Of a stretch of 64,000 bases of DNA, positions 44,311 through 56,179 are shown piece after piece. The stretch spans positions 13,723,013 to 13,787,012 of the forward strand of contig CM073324.1 of the NCBI GenBank assembly GCA_037043015.1, in the 5' to 3' direction. Every line of letters begins with the position of its first letter. The first letter of the stretch is position 1. The position numbers and the translations under genes were made by a program. Below the pieces are notes generated by a model. The model searched no databases, had not been told where the DNA came from, and saw only the letters and a program-made list of their open reading frames with translations. Source of the DNA: Bryum argenteum (taxonomy: Eukaryota > Streptophyta > Bryopsida > Bryales > Bryaceae).

Positions 44311-45460
44311 GCTACATGGTGTGACCTAAGTAGAAGTCTCTTCATGTTTTGTTGGATGTTGCTTAGGTTTTGTTTATATATTTATTTTTTGTAAATCAAT
44401 ACATGCAAATCCAAGGCACAAGAGTGCCCGCCATGGAGGTTATTTACTATTCTAGAACTAATTTATTAATTTATTGTCAAGAAGCTACTCCTACTTAGCT
44501 CCTAGGCGTAAAAGGTTGCTTGTAGCACGGGCATCTCTACTCACCATTGTAGCCCATGACCATCTAATCACAAACCTACAACCCGCAACCAACTCTCACT
44601 TCTTTTCTAATTTCACCACTAAAAAGAGTGTCAATATTCACCAAGATTTCCATCAAGCTTGGTGAAATGAGACACATCTAGTGGAAATCCTAGTAGAAAC
44701 TAACCCTCTTTCCAGTTGTGTTAGATCAACCTCTAACTTCATCTTGGGACACTTGCACTTTTGCACGACATGGCGGAGTTTAGCCTTGTAATTCTTACAC
44801 TAATAAATCCCTACAATTTTGTCGAAGGGAAATAAATATTAGAAGAATAATAAAACCAAGTATAATAAACCTCCAAAAATAAAAATAGTCAACGTTTCTA
44901 TAGCAATGGAATTGTCAACCGTCTGATAATTAGATTCAAGGGGGTAGTAACATCAATTATAACATAACATTAATTTTCAATTTTAGTGTAGAAAGTACTT
45001 GAAATTCATTAGTACAAGCTAATAACACCACAAGCAAAAGCAAGTACTACAACTTGGTACTCATCAAACAGCTCTTAATTCTGCTACTAAACTTGTCTCA
45101 CTTGTATGACTTGAGTGTCAGTGAGAGGGTTAGTACCAAGGCCGTGCCCACTCATTGATATCCATCTGACATTCCTAATCAAAAAATCATAGGTAGTTGG
45201 TGAAATATTTCTAAATATTTGACACATTTGTGTTTGAACTTCTTGACCTCGAAATAATAATAGTAGATACGATGCCGTATAAATGACATTTGCTACCAAC
45301 AAGAAACTTTGAATTGAAATTGTCGTTGCTCACTAAAACTGCGTAAATTTATATTCCAACTTCTCTGTTGAGATCGAACCCAATAAAAATGTGGATCCAT
45401 TTCAGATACAAGAAAAATAATTTGTATTCTAGTGGCTGCAAAGGCACTTTGAGATGTCTA
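44311..45460. other. Intergenic DNA, no supported gene
   Basis: One block near 44636-44665 (CACCAAGATTTCCATCAAGC) also occurs near 39536. Nothing else is recognised. Confidence 0.35.
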
Positions 45461-45465
45461 GGGGT

Positions 45466-46220
45466 TAGTTCTTAAATGCCCAAGATGTTGAAAACCAACA
45501 TTTGGATGAGAGGCAGAAGTTTTGAAGAGCTTCCTTTAGATTAAGCTCAAAATATCTCAATCTAAGCCTTATTTAAAATATTGAACCGTAAGATCTCAAA
45601 GTTCACTTGCCATTCTTCTCACATACCAAATTTGAACCGTTCTTTCTTCCTAATTTGTGAGATTATAATGGTCAAAGTTGGCTGAGTTTTTCTCCTCCAA
45701 GGAACCTCCAAAACCCATTTCGGATTAACGAAAGTTAGGGGTTAATCAAGTCTTGTTTGTGTTGTAAAAATATCAAACCTATATAAAAAAGTATGAAACA
45801 ATTGCATGCGTTTTAGCAAAGGCAACTTTAGTTTTTGGGTTTCAAAGATTGGGCATGTTTTACTATTGCAAGCCTATTATGCAAAATCAAACATAGTTTT
45901 TCATGATTTTTTTTAAAAACATGATCATGATCTTAAGATGAAATCTAACAACTTTGTAGTCGGGAATTTTTTTATCCATATACATTTGGTATTGGATTTT
46001 CAGTAATGTTTTTACAACAAAAAAAAGTGGATGATTTTTGAGGAGCTTTATCTCCTTCATCCACTTTGGATCTCAAGCAAAGATGTTTAGAAAATATGGC
46101 AAGAATTTGAGTATAAGGGGTGTAGATTTGGACCCTTTTATATGGTAGTTAGTCATGAGAATATTCATAGGAGTTTTGGTTGCTTGCACGATAGTAGCCA
46201 CCTCATATTTAGCACATATA
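45466..46220. mobile_element. Chimeric family C element containing a family B2 end
   Basis: About 45470-45530 is the family C hairpin end (CAACATTTGGATGAGAGGCA, then TTTTGAAGAGC). At 45531 it switches to family B2 (TTCCTTTAGATTAAGCTCAA) and runs to the B2 right end AAAGTTAGGGG-TTAA at 45745. It then resumes family C (ATCAAGTCTTGTTTGTG...). Compared with intact C, about 55 bp are lost at the join, and B2 lacks its left end. Confidence 0.75.
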
Positions 46221-46282
46221 AAAACCTTACGTAAACTTTCAAATTATCAAACACTAGTTGCTAACTCAATAGAAGAAGAGAA

Positions 46283-46735
46283 ACTCCAATCTATTTAGAG
46301 GCCGGCGTGAATAGAGTGTTCGTTCAACCTATCCTTGGATGTATGCCCGGAGGTCATTACACCAATGGCGGGACTACTAACCCCTTTGGGGATGAACACT
46401 ATGCTAGTTCCTACCTAGCCACTACACTAAATTTGCTAATTAGTGTTAGATACACTAATTTACATAAACATGTTATAAGTTTTTACTGTTATTCAATTAT
46501 TTTACCCACTATATTGGCCAAGATGGGGGTCCTTATATAGTATGAGAATCAATGCTCTTGGTAAATTTTTTAAAGCAAAAGTAAAAACTTATAGCATTTT
46601 CAAATCTTATAATAATCTAACACTAATTATCAAATTTAGTGTAGTGCCTTAGAGATACCCAACACGGTGTCCCCTCAAAGGGCCGCTAACTTAGTACATA
46701 TGAAAGGAAGCATGAACAAGGTAGGGTGACTCAAA
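46283..46735 (-). mobile_element. SINE copy, minus strand, split by a MITE
   Basis: 46285-46415 matches the reverse complement of the SINE 3' half (AGGCCGGCGTGAATAGAGTG, GATGAACACTATGCTAG). After the inserted MITE, the SINE resumes at 46647 (CCTTAGAGATACCC...CCCCTCAAAGG), matching the order in the 6370-6650 copy. Confidence 0.7.
46420..46646. mobile_element. ACTACAC-end MITE (225 bp) nested in the SINE
   Basis: The ends ACTACACTAAATTTGCTAAT and AT(C)AAATTTAGTGTAGT are inverted, with subterminal TAGTGTTAGAT/ATCTAACACTA. GCC flanks both sides (46418-46420 and 46646-46648), consistent with a 3-base duplication. Superfamily not assigned with confidence; CACTA-like or PIF-like are both possible. 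Confidence 0.8.
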
Positions 46736-46787
46736 AGCGCTCACTTCCTTGCTTGTACATATGAAAATTCCTCAACCACTTAGAAAG

Positions 46788-46893
46788 TACTCCCTCTGTC
46801 CCATTATTATTGTCCAGTAGGTTCTCTCAAATCTATCTTGGGAGACAGATTTGAGAGAACCTAGTGGACAATTACAATGGGACACAAGGAGTA
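46788..46893. mobile_element. Stowaway-like MITE (about 102 bp)
   Basis: TA duplications at 46788-46789 and 46892-46893; left end CTCCCTCTGTCCCATT, right end AATGGGACACAAGGAG. CTCCCTCYGTCCC is the well-known Stowaway (Tc1/mariner) TIR. Inner arms GTCCA-TAGGTTCTCTCAAAT and ATTTGAGAGAACCTAGTGGA make nearly the whole element a hairpin. Confidence 0.9.
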
Positions 46894-46899
46894 CAACTT

Positions 46900-48280
46900 A
46901 ACAAGTGGACACATTTTGAGAGCTTTCTAAGCCTTCAACATTGAGATATCTAGTACGTAGCTTTTTCGAAAAAATTGCGGATCAAAGTGGGTACAAAGTT
47001 GTTTACAAGAGGACAATATGAAGACGACAACTTTGGCACCACTAGCTTAGCGCATAGTCCTCCTTTGGGCTTTTTGAACACTAAAAAGAATCGAGCTTTT
47101 GAGGCATCGAGTGTTTGTAAGTTAGTTGTCCAGAAGCCTATAGTGCATAACTGCATAATGTACTGGTCAAGCGAAACTTTGTACCATACATCTAGCTCAC
47201 AGGTTTTTGGAATACTAAAAGCACATACTGCTGGGGTTACACTGGTAGCGATTTACCACTTGTAAGCGATGCCCTTTGTTCGTACATTATGATACAATGC
47301 ATGGTAGTTAGAATGTATGTACATGCATTATTGCTTGCTTGCGGGACAAAAGAGCCTCGTAGACTTGACCCATTGATGATGATTTGTGGGTTGAATCCAA
47401 GTTCGTGCAACTTGGGTTTGGTCGTAAGTAAATGATGTTTTTTCTTTCTTTTTGTTAACCGATTAATTGATTGAGGAATAAATGATGGTTTTGGGTAAGG
47501 GGTTGAGAAATGGAAGTTTAGAATATTGACATGACGAGATGAATTCATGCTCAAATTTCCAAGTGACCCAAGTTGATAGGTTTCAAATCTTGACGTAGAT
47601 TTACACGGAGGCTTCAAGGTTTTTAGAAAATTCGTGTAGGAGTCGAAAGCTATACATGTTTTAAGAGCATAGCTACCCATCTACTAAACCTATAGTCTCG
47701 GAGCGTTATTTTTCTGGTTTGCTGTTTAAATTTTCGTGCTCTAACCTCCACCTATTCTTGCATTGGAGTCAATCACAACAACTAGATGCCGAAAGTGATG
47801 ATGCAAGCACAATTAAGCTAGCCGGATCAAGGGAGAAGCATAGGTATACGTCGCACATAACGATAACGAGAACCGTTGAATATTGAGTGGAGTCGGAAGG
47901 AACTCGACCTTCTAGGGGCAAGTGGTGGAGCTCACTTGCAAGCTTGTGGTATACAAAGTGGGTGTTTACGAGGACGGGCTTTGAAGCCTGAAGTAGTTCC
48001 TCAAAGGAGGCTCCAAGGTTTCTAGTAAATTCATAAAGAAGTCAACCTATATCCGCTTTAAGAATATAGTCACTTATTTTTTGAACCTACATCCCAAGAG
48101 CGTTCATTTCCCCATTCACTAATCTCCTCCCATCCGTGCATTGGAGTCTTCTAAAAATCAATCACAACAACTAGATGCCAAAATTGATCACATACACAAG
48201 CTAAAGTAGGCACAAAGAGCAAGAATCATACCGTCATAGGAAACGCTCTATTTTGACGAAGGGGATTCGGAGTTCTAGAA
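46900..48280. other. Intergenic DNA, no supported gene
   Basis: A roughly 400-bp imperfect duplication is visible. GTGTAGGAGTC(G)AAAGCTAT...TTTTAAGA, GAGCGTTATTT and CATTGGAGTC...CAATCACAACAACTAGATGC near 47635-47790 recur near 48030-48180. No protein-like frame is seen. Confidence 0.4.
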
Positions 48281-48281
48281 G

Positions 48282-48645
48282 TGAGCAATGGACCTCAATT
48301 GTGGGCATGCGGTAGGGGTCATGGCTCCCAACGAGGAGGTCGTGGGTTCTATTCCGCATGCTAGCGTAGTGCTCACCACTATAGTCCACTCAACTAGTGT
48401 GGGATCCTTGGACCTTGTTGTATGGGTACCTCAAAGCCCTTTGGAGGATACTATGTCAAGTATCTTCAAGGCACTAGTAACAAGCTAGAAACTAGCGTAG
48501 TTATAGTGTTCACCCTCGAGAGGGGGAAGTAGTATTGTTCCACTTTCCCTTGTCCGGTGGCCATCGGGATATTAACATTACGAACGGACACTTCATTCAC
48601 GCCGGCCCCTTAGAAAGGGACCGGAGTTTCTATCTCTACCTATCT
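48282..48645 (+). mobile_element. tRNA-derived SINE, most complete copy
   Basis: The head has a tRNA-like segment with a B-box-like GGTTCTATTCC at 48345-48355 and a weaker A-box-like TGGCTCCCAACGAGG upstream, as in RNA polymerase III-driven SINEs. The body contains CTTCAAGGCACTAGTAACAA and GTGTTCACCCTCGAGAGGGG. The 3' domain contains CATTACGAACGGACACTTCA and AGAAAGGGACCGGAGTTTCT, ending in a CTATCTCTACCTATCT tail. Partial copies are at 6370, 19415, 23945 and 46283. It encodes no protein. Confidence 0.8.
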
Positions 48646-49245
48646 GGGCATGCGGCACACAAATTGAGCGTTTGCAAAAGCCGATGGCCATGCTCTAACC
48701 CCGTAAAGAAAGAGGAGTAAATTGTTACATGGGTGCTTGCAGGACCAATAGCCGCTTATAGCCCCCTTTTCAGGGTCTTATACTCATACAATCTCACAGA
48801 TCACTAGCATGGTCCAGTCCGTCTGTGTCTAGTCCGACTCTTGTCTTGCCCTGGCCGATCACCGGCTGGGGATCAACTTGTTCCTTTATTTTTGCAATTG
48901 AAGCCTCTTCAATTTGTTCCAAAAAAGAAGAAGAAAGAGGAGTAAATTAAACCGACATTAAATTCGTTAAAAAAAATAATCCAAGCTCTCAACAGTGCTT
49001 TTCATTCCCGACCTCAGTTTTTTTCACTTCCTAAAATATCTTCGCATCCAGTAAGTAAAATCCGAAAAAATCCCGGAATAGCAATTAACAAAGATTCTCG
49101 GGGAAAATAGCAAATGGAAATATTCTGCGACGAACCAGAGTCGTCTAAAAATGGGAGTGAAAACATATCTGCTGCAGAGAATAAAATCCAAGCGCCTTAT
49201 TTGGTTCTTGGCTGGCATGTTATCCCCATGCCTTGCTTTTTTTGG

Positions 49246-49306
49246 ATGTTCTGCTTGCTTGCTTGCCTGCTTGCTTGCTTGCCTGCTTGCTTGCTGCTGC
49301 CATGTA
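49246..49306. repeat. CTTG/CCTG microsatellite
   Basis: Tandem CTTGCTTGCCTG units. Apparent poly-Leu/Ala peptides in this region come from the repeat. Confidence 0.85.
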
Positions 49307-49642
49307 GTTATTACTACTCATGTAATGCGGGAGGGAGTATATTTCTTCTTGTCTGCCTTTCTCTCGCCCAAGTCATCATCATCATGGATGCCCCTGGAGA
49401 CATGCCCAGGGGTACCAGTGAGTGAGTGAACCATCGGAACTAGTTTGCAATTTTATTTTCTATTTTTCGACCCTTCTTATGTGGGTGGCCACAAGTGAAG
49501 TTGGATGTTCCGGTAAAACTCTCAACCATTACGATTCTTTTTTTAATATTTGTTGTAAAATGCAAATAAGGTAGAAAAAGCCTAAAACCAAACTCTTGTT
49601 TCGTTTTTGGGTTATGGGTGAGTTAGAGTGCTTTGATGTACC

Positions 49643-50008
49643 TTAACCTTTAAAACGACTAAGCAAGTCCGAGGGGCTTTTATTCCAACAACATCTGCTT
49701 ATTTTGTAGCTCTTATTGTACTTAACATTTCACTTGTGTTTTGATGTCAAACTGGTCACTCTTCTTATGATGCATTCAGAAAGTGAAATTTTACAATTCA
49801 AATCACAACTTCTGTAAGTGAATTTGTGCTTTGAAAGGATTGTGGTAGGTAGGTTGGGGTCGTACATAACCTTGTAGGAGGTTGCAAACTCATCATTGAT
49901 TGGTTCATTCATGATGCCCAAGTTCAATGCATGATGCCCAAGTCCAAATTATGTTGAGATTCAATTTTGGGTTGCCCGTTTTAGACTCCGTGGGTGTTTA
50001 AGGATTAA
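49643..50008. mobile_element. piggyBac-type MITE, family A, inverted copy
   Basis: TTAA at 49643-49646 and 50005-50008; ends CCTTTAAAACGAC and GTGGGTGTTTAAGGA. The interior is the reverse complement of 7360-7729 (CATTGATTGGTTCATTCATG, CAACATAATTTGGACTTG-like blocks). The ends are more decayed than in the 7360 copy. Confidence 0.8.
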
Positions 50009-50009
50009 G

Positions 50010-50602
50010 TCATAGTTATAGTGCAAACTTCCTCATAAGTAAATGCCTACTAATTACTGTTGAAAAGATTGCAATAATTAGAGTAATTAGAATAAGCATA
50101 AATACTCTCGCTCTTCATGTGATGCTCTTGGTTAATTAGAATGTAGTAGAGTGAAGTGAAATGGAGCACGTCCCATAATGGAGCTCTAGTATTCTTCACT
50201 CATAGGTACATAATAGCTTCCCCTTGCAAGAGTGCCATGTACTTATTGCAAACATTACAGAGTGTCACTTTCAGGCACCATTTTAGGGACACCTATATTT
50301 CCAACTTCAAGAATTCATAAGTCATTGTAGAAGAGTCCAAAAATGATGATTCCACTTGCTCTACCATTCTACTAATTTTCAGATGTCAATTAGTATTCTC
50401 AAACTTTGAACGTGATTATTTCCATAAGTATGAGGAATTCCAGAACATGAATAGTCTTTTCCGAAATGTACGGAGAGACTCTACAACCTGCAAAAGGTTC
50501 AACTTCATGCAAGGTGATTAAATAAATTAAAGCCTAAAAAAAGTCGAATTGACCCAAAACGGGCTTTACTAGGAATCAATTGCACAAACCATTTTGGTGA
50601 AG
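50010..50602. other. Intergenic DNA, no supported gene
   Basis: AT-rich; no repeat end or coding frame recognised. Confidence 0.35.
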
Positions 50603-51582
50603 TTAACCCCTGAACGTCCCTAGTGTCGAAAAACGACATTTTGGATGAAGGGCAGAAACTTTGAAGAGCCATAACTTCTTCATCCAAACTACGTTTCTAA
50701 CCAAATCACTTGGGTTAGGTCGCAAATCAAGTCTGGTTTATGTGGTAAAATTTGCAAACTCACAAAATAAAGTATGAATAAATGTCATGGATTTTAGTGA
50801 AGGCAGCTTTTGTTTTTGAGTTTATAAACATTTGGCATGTTTTACCATTGCAAGCCAATTATGTGAAATCTAAAATAGTTTTTCAAGAATTTTTTTTCAT
50901 AGGTTTGATGTTTAGATGCATCCCAACAACTTTGTAGTTGAAAGTTTTTTGATCTAGATAACTTTGGTATTGGCTTTGCAATGATGTTTCTACAATGAAA
51001 AAAGTGAAAAAATGGATGATTTTTGAAGAGCTAGATCTCCTTCATCCACCGTTAGATTTTGACTTTATTTTTTGGGATGGATTCCAATTATAGTCTAGTT
51101 TTAGTGGTAGAAACCTTGACCCAATCGAGGATATATTGAAGAAAAGGCATGGATTTGAGTGCGAGGGGTCTAGTTATGGACTATTTTTCCTTTGTAAAAT
51201 TTTTGGCAGTTTTCACGACTACTAGGCTACTATTTGAGCCAAGATTTTTTTTTGGTGAATTTTTTTGGTACAAGAGTGTCTTTGAGATGAAGATGAACAA
51301 CTTTCTAGTTGCTGATTTTTTGATTGCAAATTTCATGTTGATAGTATTTTCACTTCAAAGTGGAAATGATGGTATTTTATAGCCTGTTTTGCGCACTAAT
51401 ATGTTATGGTCTGGCAATCTATGAGGTCTCATGAGTCAAGTTTTGGTCCAAATGATCTACTACAAGTCTATTACAAGTTTGTACGGTTGAGATCTGAATA
51501 GCTTATCTTTATTTTCATCTATATCACTTTTTTTGAAAATGAGTTTTTGGCTAAAAATACCCCAGGGACGTTTAGGGGTTAA
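50603..51582. mobile_element. piggyBac-type MITE, family C (972 bp), complete, inverted
   Basis: TTAA at 50603-50606 and 51579-51582; termini CCCCTGAACGTCC and GGGACGTTTAGGGG. The hairpin TGTCG-AAAAA-CGACA lies at about 50623-50638. It is nearly identical in reverse to 21573-22550. Confidence 0.92.
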
Positions 51583-51947
51583 GGAGCAAAATAACACCAA
51601 GACAAGGACTATCTAGTACTGTCCCAAGTGCAACATAATGATTGTAATGCAACATATCAAGTGTTATTTGTTTTCTTTCAAAAAATAAAATAAAGCAACT
51701 AATTAATTAATACATTAATTGAGAAAAAACCAAGCAGGCTCTTTTAGAACTCATGATCAACATGAAAATCTGCAACAATGCAAAATAAATTTTCACGTCC
51801 AACTTGATGATTAGAATCCCAGAAAATTAATTGCAAAAAATTCATTTTTCAGGGGTCCTAGAATTGATTTCTTGTGTGAACTGGAATCTAATGTTTCATT
51901 AATTGTGGGTAACATGTTCAGCATGTGGATTATTTGGATTATGTGGC

Positions 51948-52060
51948 TTAGGGCCCATTCCCATGTGAGACATGTCCCCTTAACTCCACTGTAGAAGTCC
52001 TTGAAAATTAGTGGGCCAATATCAAGGGAAAATTATGAAGGGCTATTCACATGTCTTCCC
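51948..52060. repeat. Short dispersed repeat shared with 17744-17822
   Basis: GCCCATTCCCATGTGAGAC, then CTGTAGAAGTCCTTGAAAA and GTGGGCCAATATCAAGG, as noted for the 17.7 kb copy. Confidence 0.4.
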
Positions 52061-52229
52061 TTGACCCCTAATGCTGAAAATAGCCCCAAACGGAACGTTT
52101 AGGGTCTGGTCAATCCCTTATTTACTATATTTCGGTAAAATGAAATTAAAACCTTTAGGAGGTTGTAGAGTTTTTCCATACCTTTCCAAAAAGTCATTTC
52201 ATGCTTGAAAATTCTTCATACTTCATGAG

Positions 52230-52415
52230 AAAGTTTGAAAACACTATTTGAAATCTACCCCAAAACTATCCAAAGTTCGGTATATGCTTGTTTATGCTCA
52301 AATCTGCCCAAAATAAATAAAATCAAACACTATTTGAAATTCGCCCAAAACTGCCCCAACTGCGTTATATGCTTGTTTATTCTCAAAATCTGCCCAAAAT
52401 CTGCCCAAAATCAAT
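52230..52415. repeat. Two-unit tandem duplication, about 90 bp
   Basis: AACACTATTTGAAAT...TATATGCTTGTTTAT...TCTGCCCAAAAT occurs twice in a row, starting near 52238 and 52326. Confidence 0.8.
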
Positions 52416-52740
52416 AAGATCGCAGTAACTTCAAAAATTCAGGTTTTCACTTTTTTCCAAGTTTTGTTTTTTTTGTACTTGGAAAGAAGGTCTTAAAGCC
52501 ATGATCTCACCGTTTGGATCTTTCATCCAATTATTCTTTGACAGTTTTATGGGGTTAAGCAGCTGAAGTGCCCAAGACTTAAATTTCTTTTACAATATTT
52601 TAAGAGCTTAATCATTGTTGCGTAACTGAATCCCTTTTGATCACTGACATATGCATAACATCCATGCTCGCGCAAATAATTAAATACATGGCTCCGTTTT
52701 TTAAAATTAAACTCGTTTGTATAAAAAGAAATAATTTTTA

Positions 52741-53067
52741 TCAAATGTCAACAAATTGATGGATGGTTAAGCTGCAATTGTGCGCAAGCATCAATGCACT
52801 CCATGTGCGCCTGACAATTACCCAAATATCATGCACCCTTGTCTTATACTGTTGAGAGAGAGGCAGGGGCACATGCGCGGTGGTGGTGGTGGACTCGGCC
52901 CCATTGTGGGCTTCACTCGGAACAAGAGAATTCCAACCATGAAAAAATGCGACATCATCATCATGGATTTCGAAGTTTATCATCTTCCCTTCCTTCGTGT
53001 GCACTCCATTCTCGGATACGACAAAATATTCCACGCTCCACGAGGACAATTTTACATGTTCGCCCAT
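52741..53067 (-). other. Possible decayed coding fragment
   Basis: A minus-strand frame encodes SVEYFVVSENGVHTKEGKMI, then NFEIHDDDVAFFHGWNSLVP, which reads like a real protein, with a Thr/Ala-rich stretch after. There are no splice or start features. It merges into the tandem repeats to the right. Chance remains possible. Confidence 0.25.
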
Positions 53068-53490
53068 TTTTTTCCGCTATGGTATGTGATAAGTGTCCAC
53101 TCTTTGTAGGTGTGCATGGAACATTGATTCTTTCGGCTCATTTTCTAATTCTACGTTGCAATAAACAAAGCGTAAGATCTTATAAGGATCTTTTCAATGA
53201 TTTTAGAAGTGACGAAACTATCACATGAAGTCAAAGTTGTTAGAGATGTTTCAACTTTGCACGTACTCTTACATGTTTGCCCATTATTCACCATCTTGGT
53301 CTCCGCTATGAGAGGGATGGGATGTGATAAGTGTCCACTCTTTGTAGTTGTGCATGAAACTTTGATTCTTTTGGCTCTTTTTCTTATTCAACAAAGCGGA
53401 AGATTTTAATAAGGATCTTTTCAATGTAACGGAACTATACGATCGAAGTCAAAGTTGTTAGAGATGTTTCAACTTTGCACGTACTCTAGA
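53040..53490. repeat. Tandem repeat, about 220-240 bp units
   Basis: GTGATAAGTGTCCACTCTTT recurs at about 53087 and 53325. TAAGGATCTTTTCAATG recurs at about 53183 and 53410. GTCAAAGTTGTTAGAGATGT recurs at about 53230 and 53449. Confidence 0.85.
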
Positions 53491-53699
53491 GAACATCAAG
53501 TTGGTATGTTGATTGGCACTAATGATACCTTGAGCTTGTTATTAATTGATAAAATTAAACTTGGTCTTATTTTCATTGTGTAGATTGGGGCGTTACTATA
53601 GAATAGACAATTCCAATGAGTAAGAATAGGATTAATAAAACGAGTAGGTAAGCATTCATATTTGATGTTTATGTGCATGAACAGAATGCAAAATTACTT

Positions 53700-54560
53700 T
53701 GAATGTCTACTCCCAAGAATAAGCAGTAATCTATTATTTGAGGCAGGTAGTTTGTTTCGTTTCGTTTGATTTGCGAGTGACACTATGATCTTGGGAAGCG
53801 CTGGTTGGAGTGGGGGGCATGAGGTGTTGTTGGAAGCAGATGTAGAAATGTGGAGAGCAATTACATCACGAAAGGAGTTAATGGATCTTGAGATATTTAG
53901 GTTTCAAGTAATTATAGCCCCCAAATCACCAGAAATTACACAAAATGATGTAATTTTATATCTAGCAGAAAAAGAAGAGAATCAAACTACATAAGAATTG
54001 CATCGTTTGGAGATACATAATTCTATTATTTGAGGAAAATAATTTGTTTTGTTTTGTTACATTATACTTTGGGGGACGGCCGGTGAGATTGGGCTGAGTG
54101 ATTGGTCATTGGAAGCGGGTTTTTTTGTACGGTTGCGGAAAAGAGTCCGATTGCAAACATGTGGATGGGTCCAAAGATATTGAATTTTGAAGTGTTTATG
54201 GCCCCCCATCCCTATAAACTACAAAGATGACCTAATTATAAATTGAGGAGAAGAACAAGAGGACTCAACCACACAAGACTCACATTGTTTGGAGCTACAT
54301 AATCAATACTCAAAATAATATATATATGGCAACGCCATGGGCTATGCTAGTTTATTATTCAAGGCAGATAGTTTGTTTTGCTTTATTTTGTTTTCTAAGT
54401 AACATTATGTTCTTGGGCACCGCCGGTGAGAATGGGATGAGTGAGGTGTTGTTGGAAGCGAGTTTATTTGTAGGGTTATAGAAACGATCGGATCACAAAA
54501 CATGAGCATAGATCATGAGATATTGAATTTTCAAATATTGATATCTTGAAATTAATGAGG
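53700..54560. repeat. Tandem repeat, about 300-330 bp units, three copies
   Basis: Each unit begins CTATTATTTGAGG or TTATTATTCAAGG, then TAGTTTGTTT(T/C)G(T/C)TT, then a (C)TTGGG block, GAGGTGTTGTTGGAAGC-like sequence and a CATAATTCTA/CATAATCAAT-like end. Units start near 53733, 54022 and 54350. One dispersed relative is at 20195-20480. Confidence 0.8.
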
Positions 54561-56179
54561 GAAATGACATACAAACCAACACATTGATATGATATACGGA
54601 TTCACCACACTAATGTCACTTCATTCAAAAAGGTTATATGGCCCTCATTTTGGTCATCAATGACCTTCCATGTAAATAATTTAGCTTTAGGACATTTGTT
54701 TACAAGTACCAATTGGTTCTAAACAACAATTAAGGAATTATATTAATCTTTCAACTAAAAAATCAACAAATCCATTCTCATAAAATGGCCCAATTCTTGC
54801 TTTCACTTTGGTGTGTGATTTCTCAAATTACACTAAGAGCTGATAACCCATTTATGCATATGGGAAAATAAAAACTCAGAATAGAATATGTTTCTCTTGA
54901 TATTTTTGATGCCGCCTTACCTCACCATAGTTTACTCTTGTTCACTAGATTTTACAAATATTCCACTGGTCAATGATTCAACAACCTTTGCCCCCTCCTT
55001 TTGAGGCGAATTATTCCACATTCTTGATACTTAAGTTTGACACTCTTTTTGATATTATCTTCAGCATAGATTGCAACGCTCAAAGTGACAAGCACATGGA
55101 TTTCTGCAACACTTATGCTCTTATCACGAATTCTAGTGTCGTGTATTCAATTGACAAAAGTTTCTAGAACAACGTACTTTCTGGGCAGGGGCCATCATCG
55201 GGAAGCACAAAAAGAGAGGATTTCTTCTCAAATGAAAAAGCCTTCATTGGTCCTTTTATCCACTACATCGCCAAGCCAGTTTTAGTACGATTACAATGTG
55301 TATTGAATAAGAATAAAATCTCATTTCGATCGATTCATGCATGGAAGGAAGAGAGAGCAGGGAATGGATGGCCTTCAGATCGGTGGAGAAGGTTCTACCC
55401 AGGCGACTCAGCATGGAAGACTCAGTTGCTTGCTGAAAAAGGGCAGGCAGGCATTGGGATCCGTAACCGCTCAATAGTACTCTCAATTTGCCCAATAAAG
55501 CCTACAACCACTGGCTCAAAACGAACCGTCCTGTGTCCCGAACAAAACATTCCTGCATAAAAAGCACAGTTGGGGCGCAAAGATTGGGTTTCCTAAAAGC
55601 GTGTTTAGTATGTTCCTAACATTTGTGCACAACTAACTGTTTTATGTACTCCGTAGACAAAATGCGTTATTTTTGTGTCTTCGAAGTTGGTACCTCAAAA
55701 GGAAATATCGTGTAAGCAGTCCAACAGTACCCAAGACACTGAAGATCTTTTCTAACGTAGAAAAAGCTCACCAGCTGGAAGTTCGATAATTTCCTGCAGT
55801 AATTCGTCGGATTGATTCAGAGCAAAAATGAGTCAAGAGCTCAAGTGGAAGGTGGCAATACGGGTACAATAAATCATGCCTCTGTCCAGAGAGTTCATGC
55901 AACCAGCTTCGATAGTTCATGTTAAAACAGGGTAGTCATTATAGTATGACCAACGGAGGATCTGATTTCAAGTGTTGTCTACTGATTACAAAAGGACGCC
56001 CCATGCATGAAGCGGCTTAAATTTTGGCGTTTACCTGCCCATGTGATAAGCTCGTGCAGAAGCTTTCGAAGCACAATTGATCAGCAGATCACTCAGTTGC
56101 AGCCTCCTGAGTCTGCGCTATCTTGTCATGAGAAAAAATGAACCTACATTACACTTATTTGACATCGTATTAGGAGTGG
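54561..56179. other. Intergenic DNA, no supported gene
   Basis: No domain-bearing frame or repeat end is seen. The last part, below 56180, probably contains the 3' UTR of the BRIP-like gene on the minus strand. Confidence 0.4.

Noticed and set aside
48345..48355. B-box-like GGTTCTATTCC suggesting a tRNA gene
   Set aside because: No cloverleaf fits around it, and the sequence continues as a dispersed SINE body.
49114..49429. Leu/Cys/Ala-rich ORFs that look like membrane proteins
   Set aside because: They arise from the CTTG/CCTG microsatellite; no conserved start, splice site or domain.
51149..51382. ORF also present, in similar form, at 21814-22005 and 18559-18819
   Set aside because: Similarity reflects shared family C MITE DNA. 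The frames are broken differently in each copy, so this is not conserved coding.
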